NCBI GenBank assembly: GCA_900541665.1
Contig: UQKV01000074.1
Span: forward strand, 1-7,082
DNA length: 7,082 bases
Reading direction: 5' to 3'
Source of the DNA: an uncultured Collinsella sp.
Lineage (GTDB): Bacteria; Actinomycetota; Coriobacteriia; Coriobacteriales; Coriobacteriaceae
Both the position numbers and the translations under genes were made by a program. The notes beneath the pieces were generated by a model. The model saw only the letters and a program-made list of their open reading frames with translations. It made no database searches and had not been told where the DNA came from. This document shows, piece after piece, positions 4,612 to 7,082 of this stretch (position 1 is its first letter; each line of letters starts with the position of its first letter).

Positions 4612-6982
4612 CGACAACGCGCTGGTGGTGGCGCTCGATACCTCGACCGACATGCTTGCCTGCGCGGCAAGCTGGATTGATGGGCAGACGGGCGAGACGA
4701 AGCTCGTGAGTGGCGACCACATGTGTCGCCGTCACGCCAACGTTGAGCTCGTGAATACCGTTGATGGCGTGCTGGCTCAAGTCGGTCTGGATCGCAGCGA
4801 TGTTGGTTGCTACGTGGTCGGCCGCGGCCCGGGGTCGTTTACGGGTGTGCGCATCGGCATCTCCACTGCCAAGGGCCTCGCGCGCGGTGCCAATGTTCCG
4901 CTGCTGGGCGTGTCGACGCTCGACGCTTGCGCTTGGACGGCGTGGAAGGCTGGCGTGCGCGGCAAGCTTGGTATCTTGGCCGATGCCATGCGCGGTGAGG
5001 TATATCCGGCACTATATATGCTGGGCGATGAGGGTCCCGAGCGTCAATTTGAGCGCGAACACGTGGTCAAGGCCGCCGTGGCGCTCGATGAGTGGCGCCG
5101 AGCAGCGGACTGGGACCAGGTTCAGCTGACCGGTGACGGTCTCGTGCGCTATGGCAAGCTGCTGGGTGAGGACGAGACCGCCCGCTGCGTGGAGCGCGAC
5201 CTGTGGTGGCCTTCGGGCGAGGGCTTGCTGCTCGCGCACGCTGCGGGTGACGGCGATCCGGCTCGCGTCCTGCCGATTTACACGCGCCTTTCGGATGCCG
5301 AGGAAAACGAGCGCAAGCGTCTTGGTCTTGCCGAGAGTGCGCAGAGCGAAATTACGGGCGTTGCCGATGAGCTCGCCGGTCGTCATCTGCAGTTCCGTCC
5401 CATGGGCGCGGCGGATGCCGAGGGCGCGAGCGCGCTAGAGGCTGCCTGCTTTGAAGGTGCCGGACACGAGGCGTGGACGCCGGGCATGTTCCTGTCCGAA
5501 CTGGGCGAGGACGTCGCTGCGCCGCGTAGTTGGTGGGTGGCACACGACGACGGCAAGCTACTGGGCCTTGCCGGCGGTATGGTCGTGGACGGTGATGTGC
5601 AGATTCTGGATGTCGCCGTCGACCCGGCACATCGCCGTGAGGGCATTGCCCGCAAGCTGCTGTCGCATGTGAGCTATGATGCCCAGATGCTCGGCTGCAC
5701 CACGGCTTCGCTCGAGGTCGAGGACGGCAACGAGGGAGCGATTGCGCTCTATAACGCTCTGGGCTTTACCGAGGCTGGCCGTCGCCGCGGCTACTATGGT
5801 GCCGGCAAGGACGCCATCGTCATGACGGCGCCGCTGCCCCTGGTGCTTCCTCTCGACAATGCCTCGCCCGAGCCGACGGCTGCCGAACAGCGTGTATGGC
5901 CGCTGCCCGCGCCCGAACGCACCGCTGAGGAGCGTGCCGAAATCGAGCGCCGCCGCCTGGTGCTTGCCATCGAGAGTTCCTGCGACGAGACGGCCGTGGC
6001 GATTATCGATGCGGACGGCAAGATGCTGGCCAACCAGGTGTCGACGCAGATTGATTTTCATGCCCGCTTTGGCGGCGTGGTACCCGAGATTGCCTCGCGC
6101 AAGCACGTTGAGGTCATCGTGAGCGTCGTGGACGCGGCACTCGAGGACGCCGCAGCGTCGCTGGGCCTTACGGGCGGAGCCATTGCACCAAGTGAGCTTG
6201 CCGCCGTGGGCGTGACGCAAGGTCCGGGCCTGGTGGGTGCCTTGGTGGTGGGTGTCGCCTTTGCCAAGGGCTTTGCGTATGCTGCCGGCAAGCCACTCGT
6301 GTGCGTCAATCATCTGGAGGGCCACCTGTTTGCCAACCTGTTGGCGCAGCCCGACCTCAAGCCCCCGTTTATCTTTACGCTCGTCTCGGGCGGGCACACC
6401 ATGCTCGTGCACGTAAAGGCATGGGGCGACTACGAAGTGCTTGGCGAGACGCTTGACGACGCCGTGGGCGAAGCCTTCGACAAGGTGGCAAAGGCGCTGG
6501 GCCTGGGCTATCCCGGCGGCCCTATCATTTCCAAGCTTGCCGAGACGGGCAACCCCAAGGCGATCGATTTTCCCCGCGCGCTGAACAGCAGGGGAGACTA
6601 CCGCTTCTCGCTTTCGGGCCTCAAGACGGCGGTGACGCTCTACATCGAGCAGGAGACCAAGGCCGGGCGCACGATTCATCTGCCCGATTTGGCGGCTTCG
6701 TTTGAGGCGGCGGTCTTTGACGTGCAGTACAAGAAGGCCAAAAACGCCCTGCATGCTACCGGGTGCAAGGAGTATTGCATCGGCGGCGGCGTCTCGGCCA
6801 ACCCGCATCTGCGCGAGATGATGATCAGGAAACTCGGGCGTCAGGGGATCCGCGTAACGGTGCCGCCCTTGTCTGCCTGCACCGATAACGCCGCCATGAT
6901 CGCGGAGGTCGCTCGCCGTAAATTCGACCGAGGTGAAATCTCGCCGTTCGACGTCGACGCCGATCCAAACATGACGCTGTAG
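4598..6982 (+). CDS. tsaB-rimI-tsaD: TsaB-RimI-TsaD triple fusion (t6A synthesis and N-terminal acetyltransferase)
   Basis: One 794-aa protein joins three normally separate enzymes. TsaB (about 1-234; 4598-5299) has LDTST (13-17), GRGPGSFTGVRIG (75-87) and DAMRGEVY. A RimI-like GNAT domain (about 259-412; 5372-5833) has the acetyl-CoA loop RREGIARKL (346-354), the LEVEDGN and LYNALGF blocks (372-390) and a Tyr pair at 400-401. A Pro/Ala/Glu-rich linker (about 413-450) leads to full-length TsaD (about 451-794; 5948-6982). TsaD has IESSCDET (458-465), GGVVPEIASRKH (492-503), metal-site HLEGH (572-576), SGGHT (597-601), DDAVGEAFDKVAKALGLGYP (620-639), GGGVSAN (729-735) and TDNAAMIA (762-769). 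TsaB and TsaD transfer threonylcarbamoyl to tRNA A37, and RimI acetylates ribosomal protein S18. I chose the ATG at 4598 because AAGG (4585-4588) is well spaced and the in-frame ATG at 4580 lacks a good site. No stop or frame change interrupts it. Confidence 0.94.
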   Translation: MSLHNDNALVVALDTSTDMLACAASWIDGQTGETKLVSGDHMCRRHANVELVNTVDGVLAQVGLDRSDVGCYVVGRGPGSFTGVRIGISTAKGLARGANVPLLGVSTLDACAWTAWKAGVRGKLGILADAMRGEVYPALYMLGDEGPERQFEREHVVKAAVALDEWRRAADWDQVQLTGDGLVRYGKLLGEDETARCVERDLWWPSGEGLLLAHAAGDGDPARVLPIYTRLSDAEENERKRLGLAESAQSEITGVADELAGRHLQFRPMGAADAEGASALEAACFEGAGHEAWTPGMFLSELGEDVAAPRSWWVAHDDGKLLGLAGGMVVDGDVQILDVAVDPAHRREGIARKLLSHVSYDAQMLGCTTASLEVEDGNEGAIALYNALGFTEAGRRRGYYGAGKDAIVMTAPLPLVLPLDNASPEPTAAEQRVWPLPAPERTAEERAEIERRRLVLAIESSCDETAVAIIDADGKMLANQVSTQIDFHARFGGVVPEIASRKHVEVIVSVVDAALEDAAASLGLTGGAIAPSELAAVGVTQGPGLVGALVVGVAFAKGFAYAAGKPLVCVNHLEGHLFANLLAQPDLKPPFIFTLVSGGHTMLVHVKAWGDYEVLGETLDDAVGEAFDKVAKALGLGYPGGPIISKLAETGNPKAIDFPRALNSRGDYRFSLSGLKTAVTLYIEQETKAGRTIHLPDLAASFEAAVFDVQYKKAKNALHATGCKEYCIGGGVSANPHLREMMIRKLGRQGIRVTVPPLSACTDNAAMIAEVARRKFDRGEISPFDVDADPNMTL

Positions 6983-6994
6983 TCGTACGGGTGC

Positions 6995-7014
6995 GGTCCC
7001 CGACCGGAGGGGCC
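6995..7014. other. GC-rich hairpin after the operon's last stop codon
   Basis: GGTCCCC (6995-7001) can pair with GGGGCC (7009-7014), with one bulged T and a seven-base loop, starting 12 bases after the tsaD stop. No T-run follows on either strand, so it does not look like a terminator by itself. It may protect the mRNA 3' end or be incidental. Confidence 0.35.
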
Positions 7015-7052
7015 GGATATAAGGTTTCCTGCTCTACAGTCCTGCGCAAGAC

Positions 7053-7078
7053 GAAGGCCACATTAAGTGGCCTTCTTT
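7053..7078 (+). terminator. Probable rho-independent terminator of the operon
   Basis: GAAGGCCAC (7053-7061) pairs perfectly with GTGGCCTTC (7067-7075) around a five-base ATTAA loop, and TTT follows (7076-7078). The outer bases GCAAG (7046-7050) can pair with TTTGC (7076-7080), with one G-U pair, if A7051 and C7052 bulge out. It lies about 70 bases after the last stop. The short T-run makes it weaker than the left-edge terminator. The window ends four bases later, so whether a convergent gene shares it cannot be seen. Confidence 0.7.
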
Positions 7079-7082
7079 GCGT

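Noticed and set aside
5927..5962. Possible internal start giving a separate TsaD chain (GAGGAG at 5927-5932, in-frame GTG at 5960)
   Set aside because: The spacing of 27 bases is too long for initiation, and no ATG or better start lies near the TsaD domain boundary.
5558..6808. A 416-codon open frame on the minus strand opposite the fusion gene
   Set aside because: It is antisense to the fully conserved RimI-TsaD coding sequence, shows no recognisable domain, and is rich in Arg, His and Gly as expected from the mirror of GC-biased codons.
7018..7023. A -10-like TATAAG that could drive a short transcript ending at 7078
   Set aside because: The region 17 bases upstream is GC-rich with no -35-like hexamer, and the transcript would be only about 50 nt.

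Overview
The window reads as one co-directional operon of six genes on the + strand (159-6982), with an upstream gene's terminator at the left edge and the operon's own terminator at the right edge. The moderately high GC content, strong AGGAG-type ribosome binding sites, predominance of ATG starts, and the content and order of the genes suggest an actinobacterium of the class Coriobacteriia, most likely Collinsella or a close relative. That placement is inference from protein style and gene order; no rRNA or marker gene was available to test it.

Layout. Bases 1-158 hold a strong rho-independent terminator for a gene to the left, then two candidate sigma-A-type promoters and the ribosome binding site of the first gene. 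Next come acpS (holo-ACP synthase with an unusual C-terminal extension), nnr (bifunctional NAD(P)HX epimerase/dehydratase), alr (alanine racemase), a family 4 iron-sulfur uracil-DNA glycosylase, tsaE (P-loop ATPase of the t6A complex) and a giant tsaB-rimI-tsaD fusion. The genes are separated by 0, 2, 8 and 12 nt, and the last pair overlaps by 14 nt, so a single transcript and translational coupling are likely. The last 100 bases hold a GC-rich hairpin without a T-run and then a probable terminator.

How the genes fit together. The operon collects housekeeping functions rather than one pathway. AcpS activates acyl carrier protein for fatty acid synthesis, Alr supplies D-alanine for peptidoglycan, Nnr repairs damaged NADH/NADPH, and the glycosylase removes uracil from DNA. 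The last two genes encode all proteins of the final step of tRNA t6A37 synthesis (TsaB, TsaD, TsaE) plus the RimI-type N-acetyltransferase often found beside them. TsaC/TsaC2, which makes the threonylcarbamoyl-AMP substrate, is not in this window. The acpS/alr pairing and the nnr/tsaE pairing are both familiar from other bacteria.

I found no CRISPR array, mobile element, tRNA or rRNA, and no sign of a wholly new system. The points most worth a second look are the TsaB-RimI-TsaD triple fusion, the AcpS tail, and the alanine at the usual carbamylated-lysine position of Alr.
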